64,000 nt of DNA from Acidobacteriota bacterium (GTDB lineage: Bacteria; Acidobacteriota; Terriglobia; Acidiferrales; UBA7541): positions 1 to 64,000 of the forward strand of contig PMUS01000014.1 in the NCBI GenBank assembly GCA_003166795.1, in the 5' to 3' direction. Below are positions 55,135 through 63,591 of the stretch, piece by piece (the stretch's first letter is position 1; each line of letters begins with the position of its first letter). A program made the translations under genes and the position numbers. Under the pieces are notes generated by a model. The model did no database searches, was not told the origin of the DNA, and worked only from the letters and a program-made list of their open reading frames with translations.

Positions 55135-55168
55135 GCGTGGCGGCGAGTGCGTGGCGGCGAGTGCGTGG
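55135..55168. repeat. 14-bp tandem repeat, about 2.4 copies
   Basis: GCGTGGCGGCGAGT occurs twice in tandem, followed by GCGTGG. It lies in the 109-bp gap between the minus-strand PilZ gene and the HAD gene. Confidence 0.6.
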
Positions 55169-55174
55169 AGGTCT

Positions 55175-55501
55175 TCAGGCCAGGGCGGGAAGGAATTCGT
55201 AGCGCTCGATCTGCGCGGCCACGCCGCGGCGACCGTTATGAGAATCCACTCGGAGGACCCGCGCATAGCAACGAATGTGCACGTCGCCGGCGAGAGTGAT
55301 CTGCTGCGGAAGCGTGAGAACGAACTCGATGGAGCTGCCGGATTCCAGGTTCGCTTCGATCAGGAAATAGAGGCCGCGGAAGCTGACGTCGCGGGTCTCG
55401 CCCGCTTTTTCCGCAATTCCGTCTCCTGCGGAGAATCGCACTCTCAGGGGAAGCATCATTGAAAAACGCCGTGCGGCGCGACGCTCCACACCGTTCTCCA
55501 T
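55175..55501 (-). CDS. PilZ domain protein
   Basis: A 108-residue protein that opens with ERRAARRFSMMLPLRV, giving the R-x3-R element, and contains DVSFRG as the (D/N)-x-S-x2-G element, so c-di-GMP binding is expected. ATG 55501 has GGAGGG six bases upstream, so the long upstream reading is rejected. It is divergent from the tandem PilZ gene at 55707. Confidence 0.85.
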   Translation of the reverse strand: MENGVERRAARRFSMMLPLRVRFSAGDGIAEKAGETRDVSFRGLYFLIEANLESGSSIEFVLTLPQQITLAGDVHIRCYARVLRVDSHNGRRGVAAQIERYEFLPALA

Positions 55502-55706
55502 GAGCCCTCCATACGGCCACAACTGAGCAACGCTACCATCGCTCTCCGGAGCACGCAATGCATTTTCAGGGACTGCTCGGGGCTCGGCTCCGCCGAGCGC
55601 GACGGACGAGCCTCTCTGCGCGCATTTGGAACTACCCCGTGACTCCTTCGCAGCGCTGGACGAGTATGTTTTGACCTGCGCGGGCCCTGCCATTAGGATT
55701 ATGGCC

Positions 55707-56375
55707 ATGTCAGGGCTTGACACATCCATCGAACGGCGGAAACATCCGCGCGCGCAACTGAAACTGCCGGCGCGGATCCGCTGGCAGGGCCCCATCGGCA
55801 TGCGGCTCGAAACAGCGCAAACGGTGGACGTCTCGCGCGACGGGATGCTGTTTCACCGGAACGGGCCATGCGACAGGATGGCGCGCGTCTGGGTCGCTTT
55901 CCCGTTCGATCCCGCCGCAGGCGCTGCCACTCAGCCGGAAACGCCGGCGCGGATCGTGCGTGTGGAACGCGGCGCCAACGGAGGCTACTGGGTCGCGCTG
56001 CGCTTCGAATCAACGGCGCGAGCGGCCAAGCTGCCCTCGGCTCCCGAGCGCCGGCGCTCGGAGCGCATTCCTTTCGCTCTGCCGATTTTCGTTCGAGTCG
56101 TTGGAACTCCCTGGCCTGAAGAATTCATGACGCAGGATATCTCGCAGCATGGCACGCGGTTCGAATCCTCGCACGTCTATTCTGCCGGCGACAAAGTGCT
56201 CGCGAAGATTCCCTGGGGCGAATGGTCAAAGACAGGAGAGGTGGCCGGTCGCGTCGTGCGGGTCGAAACCGTGGACGGAACGCCGGGCCCAGCGTTTGCC
56301 GCGAACCCTGAAGCCGGCAAGGGAGCTATGATCACCTCCGTTTCGGTGGAATGGACGCGAGCGGGGAAATCCTGA
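55707..56375 (+). CDS. protein with two tandem PilZ domains
   Basis: A 222-residue protein. First PilZ: RKHPR and DVSRDG (about residues 10-55); second PilZ: RRSER and DISQHG (about 115-155). Both binding elements look intact in each domain, so one chain could bind two c-di-GMP sites. The ATG at 55707 has AGGA eight bases upstream; ATG 55701 lies too close to that site. It is divergent from the single-domain PilZ gene. Confidence 0.85.
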   Translation: MSGLDTSIERRKHPRAQLKLPARIRWQGPIGMRLETAQTVDVSRDGMLFHRNGPCDRMARVWVAFPFDPAAGAATQPETPARIVRVERGANGGYWVALRFESTARAAKLPSAPERRRSERIPFALPIFVRVVGTPWPEEFMTQDISQHGTRFESSHVYSAGDKVLAKIPWGEWSKTGEVAGRVVRVETVDGTPGPAFAANPEAGKGAMITSVSVEWTRAGKS

Positions 56376-56445
56376 ATCACACGCCCCTTTTGAACATAGG
56401 CACTCGCTCGATGACCTCCCGGAAAACCCTTTTGCGCGGATCCTG

Positions 56446-57087
56446 ATGGCAGGCGTCTTTCATCGCAGTCTGTTCCTCGCAGGCCCCGCGGGGCGTCTTG
56501 AAGCTTTGCTCTGGACTTCGTCTGTCTCCGATCCCAAATTCGTCGCGTTGGTCTGCCATCCTCATCCTCTCTACGGCGGCACGATGCATAACAAAGTCGT
56601 CTTTCAGACGGCGAAAGCGCTCCATCAGCGCGGCGCGGCTGTGCTGCGATTCAATTTTCGCGGCGTGGAGCAGAGCGAAGGCGTGCACGACTACGGGAAG
56701 GGCGAGCAGGATGACGTTCGCTCGGCGATTGACTATCTCGCGGTAGAATTTCCGGGGCGGCCGATTCTGGTCGCGGGATTCAGCTTCGGCTCATCGGTGG
56801 GCCTGCGAGCGGGCTGCGGCGACCCGCGCGTGATGCAATTGATCGGCGTCGGATTGCCCGTGGACAATATTGACATGAGTTTTCTGAGCGCGTGCAAAAA
56901 GCCGAAGCTCATCATCCAGGGCGGGAGCGATCAGTTCGGGGCACGCGCCGGCGTCGAAGCGCTTTTCGCGACGCTCCCGGAGCCGAAGCGATTGGTGTTC
57001 GTCGAAGGCGCGGACCATTTTTTCACCGATCGGCTCGATGAGGTCGCCGCGGCCATTGACTTGTGGCTCGACGCTGAAACAATCTAG
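56446..57087 (+). CDS. alpha/beta hydrolase (COG2945-like)
   Basis: A 213-residue enzyme with nucleophile Ser in VAGFSFGSSVG, acid near QGGSDQFG and His in EGADHFF. The HPHPLYGGTMHNKV segment and FNFRGVEQSEG are characteristic of the small COG2945 esterase-like group. Substrate unknown; an ester or short peptide is possible. No signal peptide. Confidence 0.87.
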   Translation: MAGVFHRSLFLAGPAGRLEALLWTSSVSDPKFVALVCHPHPLYGGTMHNKVVFQTAKALHQRGAAVLRFNFRGVEQSEGVHDYGKGEQDDVRSAIDYLAVEFPGRPILVAGFSFGSSVGLRAGCGDPRVMQLIGVGLPVDNIDMSFLSACKKPKLIIQGGSDQFGARAGVEALFATLPEPKRLVFVEGADHFFTDRLDEVAAAIDLWLDAETI

Positions 57088-57104
57088 AGCCGAAGCTCGA
57101 AATC

Positions 57105-58244
57105 TTAACCGCGCGGCTCAAACAATTTGAGGAACTGGTCGCGGGGGGCGGGCTCGATGCCGATCACTTCAAGATTGGCGTGGACGTGCTCGACGTGGCT
57201 CATGCCCGTGAGCGCCGTGGTGACGCCGGGAACCGACCTCGCGAACTGCAGCGCGCTCACCGAGTCTTTCTTCGTGCCCAGCGCCGCAGCGATATAAGGC
57301 GGCAAATTCCGCGTGAGCTGTCCCTGCAACAGCGCCGCGCTCGATACCAGCGTGATTTTCAATGCCCGCGCCGCCTGCACCATCGCCATCGTCTTGCGTT
57401 CGACCACCTGATTCGGACGCAACAGCGCCTCGGGCATCGCCAGATTCAACGGCAATTGCACGAAGCGAAAGTGATGCTCCGCACCACCGGCATCTCGAGC
57501 GATTTCCTCCATCGCGGCCAGCGAGAGGTAACCCTGCGACTTCGGTTCGTCTCGGAAGGCGTTCCATGTGGCCAGCCCATACGCGCCGATTTTTCCGGCA
57601 GCCACGGCGGATTCCAAAAACGTGAACGCCTTGCCGATCCGCCCGCGAAATTCGTCCGGCGGGACTTCGCTCAATTGCGTTTCCGGATTGTGCAGATAAA
57701 AAACGTCCACACAATCAACGCCCAGATTGCGGCGGCTGCGGTCGAGCTGGTCGGCCAGGTACCGCGGTGTCATGCAGTGGCATCCAGCAGCGATATCTTC
57801 CGGGCGGAAAATTCCCGGCTCGATATACTCGCGCGCGAAATATTCGTTCGCGTCGTCCGGCATCTCGCCGTCGGGAGTCAGGAAGCCGGCCTTGGTGCAA
57901 AGGACGATTTCGTCGCGGGGAAAACCCTTGGCAGCCAGCTGCTTGAGCGCGGCGCCTACCGAGCGCTCGCTTCGCTGCAGACGATAATTGATCGCCGAGT
58001 CCACCACATTGATGCCGCCCTCGACGGCAGCGACCACGGCGCTCGTGTATCCCTTGTCGGTAGCCTCATCCGGTTCTCCAAGATACGTCCCGATGCCGAT
58101 GGACGAAAGAACCAGCCCGGCCTGCACGTCGCGAAAATGTCCCGGGGCCGCGCGCCCTTGAAATCGAGCCGCGTAGCGCAGCGTGCCCTGCGCCGTGGCG
58201 CAGCCGGGTAGGCGCTTCTCGTCAGATTTTGCGGCAGAAGACAT
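57105..58244 (-). CDS. aldo/keto reductase
   Basis: A 379-residue TIM-barrel oxidoreductase with the tetrad pieces Asp and Tyr in NVVDSAINYR, Lys in LCTKAG and His in FYLHNPE. It is longer than a usual AKR (about 300-330), with a segment containing Cys residues at PEDIAAGCHCMT and an N-terminal extension. NADPH-dependent carbonyl reduction is inferred from the family. It is convergent with the hydrolase gene, 17 bases away. Confidence 0.87.
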   Translation of the reverse strand: MSSAAKSDEKRLPGCATAQGTLRYAARFQGRAAPGHFRDVQAGLVLSSIGIGTYLGEPDEATDKGYTSAVVAAVEGGINVVDSAINYRLQRSERSVGAALKQLAAKGFPRDEIVLCTKAGFLTPDGEMPDDANEYFAREYIEPGIFRPEDIAAGCHCMTPRYLADQLDRSRRNLGVDCVDVFYLHNPETQLSEVPPDEFRGRIGKAFTFLESAVAAGKIGAYGLATWNAFRDEPKSQGYLSLAAMEEIARDAGGAEHHFRFVQLPLNLAMPEALLRPNQVVERKTMAMVQAARALKITLVSSAALLQGQLTRNLPPYIAAALGTKKDSVSALQFARSVPGVTTALTGMSHVEHVHANLEVIGIEPAPRDQFLKLFEPRG

Positions 58245-58325
58245 CGAGCCTCGCTTCGTGGCGAAAATTCCAAAGCCGGCGAAGTATATCAGAACGCCAC
58301 AACTCGAGTGCCCACGGCCGGAGAC

Positions 58326-59666
58326 TCAGGAGACAATGCGCGCAGCCATTTGCTGGACAGGATCGCCGGCGGCTAGTCCCTGCGCGGTGATCAGTTCCCC
58401 CACTTCGACGTGGATCTTCGGCAGGTGCCGCGCAAAAGCGATTGCGCCCGCGACGGTGAGTGCGCCGCCGAGTGCGACCGTCCACTGCGCGCCGATGTGA
58501 TCCGCGACCGCCCCGGAAAGCAGAGCCCCAAGCGGCGCCATGCCCATGAACATCATGGCATACACGGCCATCGTCCGGCCGCGCAGCCGATCGGGCACCA
58601 TCGCCTGCACCAGAGTATTCGACGCGCCCATCTGCGTCATCATTGCGAAGCCGACCGGCACGAGCATGATCACCGAAAGGACGTACCAGCGCGAGAGCGC
58701 GAAGGCGATCAGCGTCGCGCCCGAAGCTCCGCAAGCGATTGCCACCCAGCGTCCCAGGTCGTGAACCTTCGTGCGCGAGGCCAGCGTCAGCGCGCCACCC
58801 AGAGCGCCGAGTCCAGTGGCCGCTCCCAATACTCCGAGCGTGCGGGCATTGCCGTGAAGAACTTTCGCGGCAAAAATCGGCATGAGAACCGTGTAGGGCA
58901 TCGCCACGAGGCTGACCAGACCCAGGAGCAAGAGCAACGCCCGAATCGGCGCCGTGCGGCGCACGAAGCGGAATCCCTCCGCGATGTGTTCCAGGGCGGA
59001 CGCGTCTCTCCGCTCCACATGCCGGCGGGGAATGCGCATCAGGAGCAGGCCGACAATCACGGCGATGTAGCTCACGCCATTCGCGAAAAAGCACCAGCCT
59101 TCGCCGATGCTCGCGACAAGAATTCCGGCAATCGCGGGGCCGATGATCCGCGCGCCGTTGAACATGGACGAATTGAGCGCGATCGCATTCATCAAATCCT
59201 CGCGGCCCACCATCTCGACCAGGAACGACTGGCGCGCGGGAATGTCGAATGAGTTCACGACTCCCATCAGGGCCGCGAGAACGATCACTTCCCACACGGT
59301 CACGCGGTTCGTGAGCGTCAGAAACGCCAGGACCAGAGCCAGAATCATCGAGGCGGTCTGCGTGGCGATCACGACCTTGCGGCGATTCAGGCGATCCGCC
59401 ACCATTCCCGCCAGCGGCGCCAGCGGAAACACGGGAATCTGCCCGGCGAACGAAACGACGCCGAGAAGAAGCGACGAGCCCGTCATCCGGTAAACGAGCC
59501 ACGCCTGCGCGACATTCTGCATCCAGGTTCCGACAAGCGAGATCAGCTGGCCGCTGAAGAAAAGCTGAAAATTGCGGTACTTCAGCGAGCGGATCGTGTC
59601 CTGGAATCGCGAACGCGTTGGGGCCGTCGCGGCCTCCGTGGTTCTCGCGGTGTGTTGCTCTGCCAT
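58326..59666 (-). CDS. MFS transporter (MFS_3, EntS-like)
   Basis: A 446-residue permease with about 12 helices. The N-terminal YRNFQLFFSGQLISLVGTWMQNVAQAWLVY and the cytoplasmic ADRLNRRK loop are typical of the MFS_3 / EntS-type exporters. Substrate is unknown; efflux of a siderophore or drug is possible. The gene is followed on the same strand by the aldo/keto reductase gene. Confidence 0.88.
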   Translation of the reverse strand: MAEQHTARTTEAATAPTRSRFQDTIRSLKYRNFQLFFSGQLISLVGTWMQNVAQAWLVYRMTGSSLLLGVVSFAGQIPVFPLAPLAGMVADRLNRRKVVIATQTASMILALVLAFLTLTNRVTVWEVIVLAALMGVVNSFDIPARQSFLVEMVGREDLMNAIALNSSMFNGARIIGPAIAGILVASIGEGWCFFANGVSYIAVIVGLLLMRIPRRHVERRDASALEHIAEGFRFVRRTAPIRALLLLLGLVSLVAMPYTVLMPIFAAKVLHGNARTLGVLGAATGLGALGGALTLASRTKVHDLGRWVAIACGASGATLIAFALSRWYVLSVIMLVPVGFAMMTQMGASNTLVQAMVPDRLRGRTMAVYAMMFMGMAPLGALLSGAVADHIGAQWTVALGGALTVAGAIAFARHLPKIHVEVGELITAQGLAAGDPVQQMAARIVS

Positions 59667-59728
59667 CCCTGGTTAATTGTACGATGCAATCGCGCGCGGC
59701 GCTTCCTGCGATTGCCGCGCGGATTTCT

Positions 59729-60991
59729 TCAGGCGCTCGGATTTTGCGCTTCACCGGACGCCGGGGCGTCCGGCGCGAGCAATCGTCCGCATGCCCGCAG
59801 AATTCGGCGGTAGGGCCAGTCGTCTTCACGAAACAGAATTTCACCTTCGCGCGGCTTCGAGTAAAACCAGCGCGTAACAAGCGACAGGTGTTCGGCCAGC
59901 TCCGGCGGCGCCGTGCGCAGGCCGTATCGAGTTCGATAGTCTGCTGGTCTGCTTTCGCGATTCGCCGCGTCGGGGGCGCCCGATTCGAATTCTTTGCCCG
60001 GGTTTGGTCTGTGTTTATCTGCATTGATCTGTGGCTCAAGCCCTTCTCGCAAGATCGCCTCGACCGGGCGCGGCTGGCTCGATAGCTCCGTGAAATTGAG
60101 GAAGCAAGGCTCGCCGAGAATTCCGGCGTGGAGCGGAAAAACCGCGATGGTCTTTTCCTGGACCGCTCGCTGGAGAATCACCGCGTCGAGGTCCTCGATT
60201 CGCCTCGCGAGTTCCGGCAATCCTCGCAGCGCATCGGACACCTTTTCCAGGCGCTTGTGCAGCGCCGCGGCGCGTTCGAAATCGAGCGCCTCGCTCGCCG
60301 CTTCCCTTTCCCGTTCGAAGTTCGCGGTCAGCGCGGCGCCGGTCGTATCGAGAGTTTCCAGCACGCGGCCGACCTCCACGTCGTACTCCTGCTTGGTGCA
60401 TCCCGCGAAACACGGAGCGAGGCACATTTTCATCTCCGAATAGATGCAGCCGGGAAAAGTCGGATCGCGGCGAATCTTGATCTGGCAGCGCCGAATCTTG
60501 AAAAGATCGAGGAAACCCTCGGAGAAAACGTCCGCGGAACGCCGCGACGCGAACGGCCCGAAGTAAAAACCCCCGTCGGCGCCGAGCCTCCGCGTGACGT
60601 AACAGCGCGGATATTCATTCCGCAGATTCACTTTCAGCAGCGCGGGAGGACGTAGGCGCAGCAGGTCGCGGTAGCGATCGGGAAAGTTCTCCCGGGCTTG
60701 CTGGTAGAGCGCGAGAGTCTGCTCGAATTTCGAGCCGGTGAGCCGGTAGCGGATCCGCGCGGCCACCTCGCGCAGATTCAGCCGCTTCGAGCCGGGTTCC
60801 GAAGGGCGCAGCAGCCGTTCTGCTGCGCGCCGCAAATCCGCGGTCCGCACAAGATGCGGGTGCGCGCGTGGCTCGCGCATCTCGATCAGCAGGATGCCGG
60901 CGCGTTCAGGCACCGCCGCAAAGAACTCTTCCTCGCGCGCGGGATCGAATTCCTGGCTGCCGTCGAGCTCCAGCATGATGCCAGCATACAC
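59729..60991 (-). CDS. UvrC-like protein with UVR motif and degenerate GIY-YIG domain
   Basis: A 420-residue protein related to the N-terminal half of UvrC. A Cys quartet C169/C182/C190/C194 has nearly the spacing of the UvrC 4Fe-4S site (13, 8, 4 residues), and a UVR motif (FEREREAASEALDFERAAALHKRL, about 225-250) follows. The GIY-YIG catalytic region is altered: GIL (32-34) replaces GVY, and LVRTADLRRA (47-56) replaces YVGKAKNLRKR. The C-terminal RNase-H-like nuclease of UvrC is absent. A regulatory or accessory repair role is possible. Start GTG 60991 or ATG 60976. Confidence 0.8.
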   Translation of the reverse strand: MYAGIMLELDGSQEFDPAREEEFFAAVPERAGILLIEMREPRAHPHLVRTADLRRAAERLLRPSEPGSKRLNLREVAARIRYRLTGSKFEQTLALYQQARENFPDRYRDLLRLRPPALLKVNLRNEYPRCYVTRRLGADGGFYFGPFASRRSADVFSEGFLDLFKIRRCQIKIRRDPTFPGCIYSEMKMCLAPCFAGCTKQEYDVEVGRVLETLDTTGAALTANFEREREAASEALDFERAAALHKRLEKVSDALRGLPELARRIEDLDAVILQRAVQEKTIAVFPLHAGILGEPCFLNFTELSSQPRPVEAILREGLEPQINADKHRPNPGKEFESGAPDAANRESRPADYRTRYGLRTAPPELAEHLSLVTRWFYSKPREGEILFREDDWPYRRILRACGRLLAPDAPASGEAQNPSA

Positions 60992-61120
60992 TGAGATTAA
61001 AATCGTGCCGCAGGGGGAGTCGCGGAGGGGCTCGCGGGATAACTCGCGGGATGAATCGTAAGGTGCAGGCAGGTTCTGCGCCGCTCGTGATGAAGGGATC
61101 TCGCGCGCAAATCGGGGCGC

Positions 61121-62272
61121 TCAGGCCCCGATCGATTTCAGCACCCAGGAAGCGATCACCAGCCTCTGAATTTCGCTCGTTCCTTCGTAGATTTCGGTGA
61201 TGCGCGCGTCGCGGTAGGCGCGCTCCACGGGATATTCGCGGCTGTAACCGTTGCCGCCATGAATCTGGATCGCTTTGTGCGCCACGCGCGTGGACATCTC
61301 GCTGGCAAAAAGCTTCGCCGTCGCCGCCTCCATGGAAAAGCGCGCGCCCGAATCTTGCTTCCACGCCGCGCGACGGACGAGCAATCGCGCCGCGTCGATT
61401 TCCGTGGCCATGTCCGCCAGCATGAACTGGATCGCTTGAAACTCCGCGATGGGATGGCCAAAAGCCTGCCGCTCTCGCGCGTAGGCGAGCGCCGCCTCGA
61501 ACGCGCCCTGCGCGATCCCGGTGGCTTGCGAGGCGATGCCGATGCGTCCGCCGTCGAGCATGGACAGCGCGATCTTGTAGCCTTGCCCCTCGTCTCCGAT
61601 CCGATTCGCCGCTGGGACTTCGCAATCGTCGAAGGAAAGCGCCGTGCAGGCCGTGGCGTGAATGCCGAGTTTCTTTTCTTCCTTGCCAACGGTGAATCCA
61701 GGCGTGCCCTTCTCGACGAGAAGCGCGGTAATCCCCTTCTCGCCTTTCTCAGGCTGCGTGTTCACGTAGATGATTCCCGCGTCGGCCACGCCGCCGTTCG
61801 TGATCCACGCCTTCGCCCCATTGATGACGTACCGGTCGCCCTTGCGGACGGCTTTCGTCGAGAGCGCGGCTGCGTTGGAGCCGGCTTGCGGCTCGGTGAG
61901 CGCGTAGCAGCCGATTTTCTCGCCGCGCGCGAACGGTACGAGGAATTTCTGCTTCTGATCCTCCGTGCCGTAATGCTCGATCGTGGCGCAGAAGAGAGAG
62001 TTCTGGACAGACAGGATGACGCTGGTCGAGGCGCAGGCGCGCGCGATTTCCTCGATCACGATCGAGTAGCAGATGTGATCCATTCCGGCGCCACCGTATT
62101 TTTCAGGGATGCAAACGCCGGTCAGCCCCAGCTCTCCGGCCTTGCGCAGAATCTCGAGCGGAAAGCGGCCCGTTTCGTCGAGCTCTTTCGCGACGGGCTT
62201 GACCTCCGCCTCGGCAAACTCGCGCACGCTGCGTCGCAGCAGTTTCTGTTCTTCGTTGAGTTCGATATTCAA
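61121..62272 (-). CDS. acyl-CoA dehydrogenase (short-chain type)
   Basis: A 383-residue flavoenzyme. FAD contacts CYALTEPQAGSNAAAL and WITNGGVAD, and the catalytic Glu in the late YEGTSEIQR segment place it with butyryl-CoA-type dehydrogenases. It oxidises acyl-CoA at the alpha-beta bond, passing electrons to an ETF (not in this window). The start ATG is at 62272. Confidence 0.94.
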   Translation of the reverse strand: MNIELNEEQKLLRRSVREFAEAEVKPVAKELDETGRFPLEILRKAGELGLTGVCIPEKYGGAGMDHICYSIVIEEIARACASTSVILSVQNSLFCATIEHYGTEDQKQKFLVPFARGEKIGCYALTEPQAGSNAAALSTKAVRKGDRYVINGAKAWITNGGVADAGIIYVNTQPEKGEKGITALLVEKGTPGFTVGKEEKKLGIHATACTALSFDDCEVPAANRIGDEGQGYKIALSMLDGGRIGIASQATGIAQGAFEAALAYARERQAFGHPIAEFQAIQFMLADMATEIDAARLLVRRAAWKQDSGARFSMEAATAKLFASEMSTRVAHKAIQIHGGNGYSREYPVERAYRDARITEIYEGTSEIQRLVIASWVLKSIGA

Positions 62273-62358
62273 TGGCTCGCTCCGGATTCCCTTCCCGACA
62301 CCAATGCTTTACGCAATTGTACAGCGGAACGTGGCGCCAAGGCTTCGCGCGTGTCTGA

Positions 62359-62389
62359 TTGATCCGTTCCCGTCCGGCAGCGCTATAAT
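62359..62389 (+). promoter_or_regulatory. candidate promoter for the AhpD-like gene
   Basis: TTGATC at 62359-62364, a 19-bp spacer and TATAAT at 62384-62389, 29 bases before the ATG at 62419. The -10 is consensus; spacing is long. Confidence 0.45.
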
Positions 62390-62418
62390 TTTAGCAGCCC
62401 TCAAAAAGGAGAGTGAAA

Positions 62419-62904
62419 ATGGAACATCGTCTGAACCCGTTCAAAGCTTCGCCAAAAGGTTATCAAGCGATGGCGGCTCTCGAAGGTTTCGTGGTTTCCT
62501 GTGGCCTCGAACGGCCATTGCTCGAACTCGTCAAAATGCGCGCCTCGCAGATCAACGGATGCGCCTACTGCCTGGACATGCACAGCAAGGACGCCCGCGC
62601 CCTGGGTGAATCCGAGCAGCGCCTTTACCTCCTGAACGCGTGGCGGGAAGCCCCGTTTTACACCGAACGCGAACGTGCGGCGCTCGAATGGACGGAAGCC
62701 GTCACGCTCGTCGCCGAAAGTCACGTTCCCGACGAGGTGTACGAAAGGGTGGCAAAACATTTCAAAGAGGAGGAGCTTGCGAACCTGACCCTGGCGATCG
62801 CCGCAATCAACAGCTGGAATCGGCTGAGCATCTCGTTCCGGATCGAGCCTGACTCATATAAGTCCAACCTGCAGCCGGTGAAGGCTACCCCCTCACCGGC
62901 GTGA
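62419..62904 (+). CDS. carboxymuconolactone decarboxylase / AhpD-like protein
   Basis: A 161-residue all-helical protein with C48-x2-C51-x3-H55 in CAYCLDMH, the AhpD active-site motif. Members reduce peroxides with a thiol relay or decarboxylate lactones. The ATG at 62419 has GGAGA upstream; a GTG six bases earlier is in frame. It is divergent from the acyl-CoA dehydrogenase gene. Confidence 0.87.
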   Translation: MEHRLNPFKASPKGYQAMAALEGFVVSCGLERPLLELVKMRASQINGCAYCLDMHSKDARALGESEQRLYLLNAWREAPFYTERERAALEWTEAVTLVAESHVPDEVYERVAKHFKEEELANLTLAIAAINSWNRLSISFRIEPDSYKSNLQPVKATPSPA

Positions 62905-62914
62905 TCGTCGCGGG

Positions 62915-62930
62915 CGCCCCCTTCGGGGCG
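62915..62930. terminator. possible hairpin after the AhpD-like gene
   Basis: CGCCCC-CTTC-GGGGCG is a perfect 6-bp stem 10 bases after the stop. No T-run follows, so its activity as a terminator is doubtful. Confidence 0.3.
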
Positions 62931-62995
62931 GTCTCGAGGGGCACCCGGACCAGCCCAGGTGGCCGATATCAGAGGCCCGATTTTCCACCCAGGAT

Positions 62996-63025
62996 TTGCG
63001 GCGCGCCGCGCAAATCCTCTATACT
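62996..63025 (+). promoter_or_regulatory. candidate promoter for greA
   Basis: TTGCGG at 62996-63001, an 18-bp spacer and TATACT at 63020-63025. Start codon at 63094 leaves a 60-base leader. Confidence 0.4.
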
Positions 63026-63093
63026 CCTCCTGTAGCCAAGCAAGTCCCGGCGAGCCGCCCAGGCAGGGCCCTCTCGGATGCCCCAAGCGCCCA

Positions 63094-63573
63094 ATGATCG
63101 ATCTGACCGAGAAAATCAAAAAGAAGCTCAAGGACGAAATCGCCCTCCTCGAGCACGAGCTGCACGACGAGCTTCCGAAGGAAATCAAGGTCGCCCGCGC
63201 CCATGGCGATCTTTCCGAGAATGCCGAGTATAAATACGCCAAGGAGCGTCAGGCGTATGTTTCTGCGCGGCTCGGCCAGCTCCACCAGCGCATGGCCGAT
63301 ATCTCGATGCTCAACTTGAATAATCTCCCGAGGGACCGCGCAGCCTACGGCTCGACGCTTGTCGTGCGGGACGTTGCCAAGGCCACCAAAATCGAGTACA
63401 AACTGGTGACGGTCGAAGAAGCCGACGCGACCAAGGGATTGATCTCGACGACCTCCCCGATCGGACGCGCGCTGCTCGGTAAAAAGGTCGGCGACGAAGT
63501 CTCGGTTACGACGCCTGCGGGCATAAAAGAATACGAAGTTATGCGGCTGACGACGATCTATGACCAGGAATAG
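63094..63573 (+). CDS. greA: transcription elongation factor GreA
   Basis: A 159-residue protein. The coiled-coil tip ARAHGDLSENAEYKYAKERQ contains the acidic pair that stimulates RNA polymerase cleavage, and the C-terminal GKKVGDEVSVTTPAG is the FKBP-like domain. It rescues backtracked polymerase. ATG 63094 begins the canonical N-terminus; the upstream in-frame extension is low-complexity. The next gene starts 18 bases on. Confidence 0.95.
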   Translation: MIDLTEKIKKKLKDEIALLEHELHDELPKEIKVARAHGDLSENAEYKYAKERQAYVSARLGQLHQRMADISMLNLNNLPRDRAAYGSTLVVRDVAKATKIEYKLVTVEEADATKGLISTTSPIGRALLGKKVGDEVSVTTPAGIKEYEVMRLTTIYDQE

Positions 63574-63591
63574 TGAAGTGATCCGGGCTTC

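Noticed and set aside
56158-56170. GGTTCGAATCC, a tRNA T-loop-like string
   Set aside because: Lies inside the tandem PilZ gene; no acceptor or anticodon stems around it.
58222-60039. 605-codon minus-strand frame overlapping the MFS gene
   Set aside because: Alternative frame of the real transporter; Arg/Gly-rich and not membrane-like.
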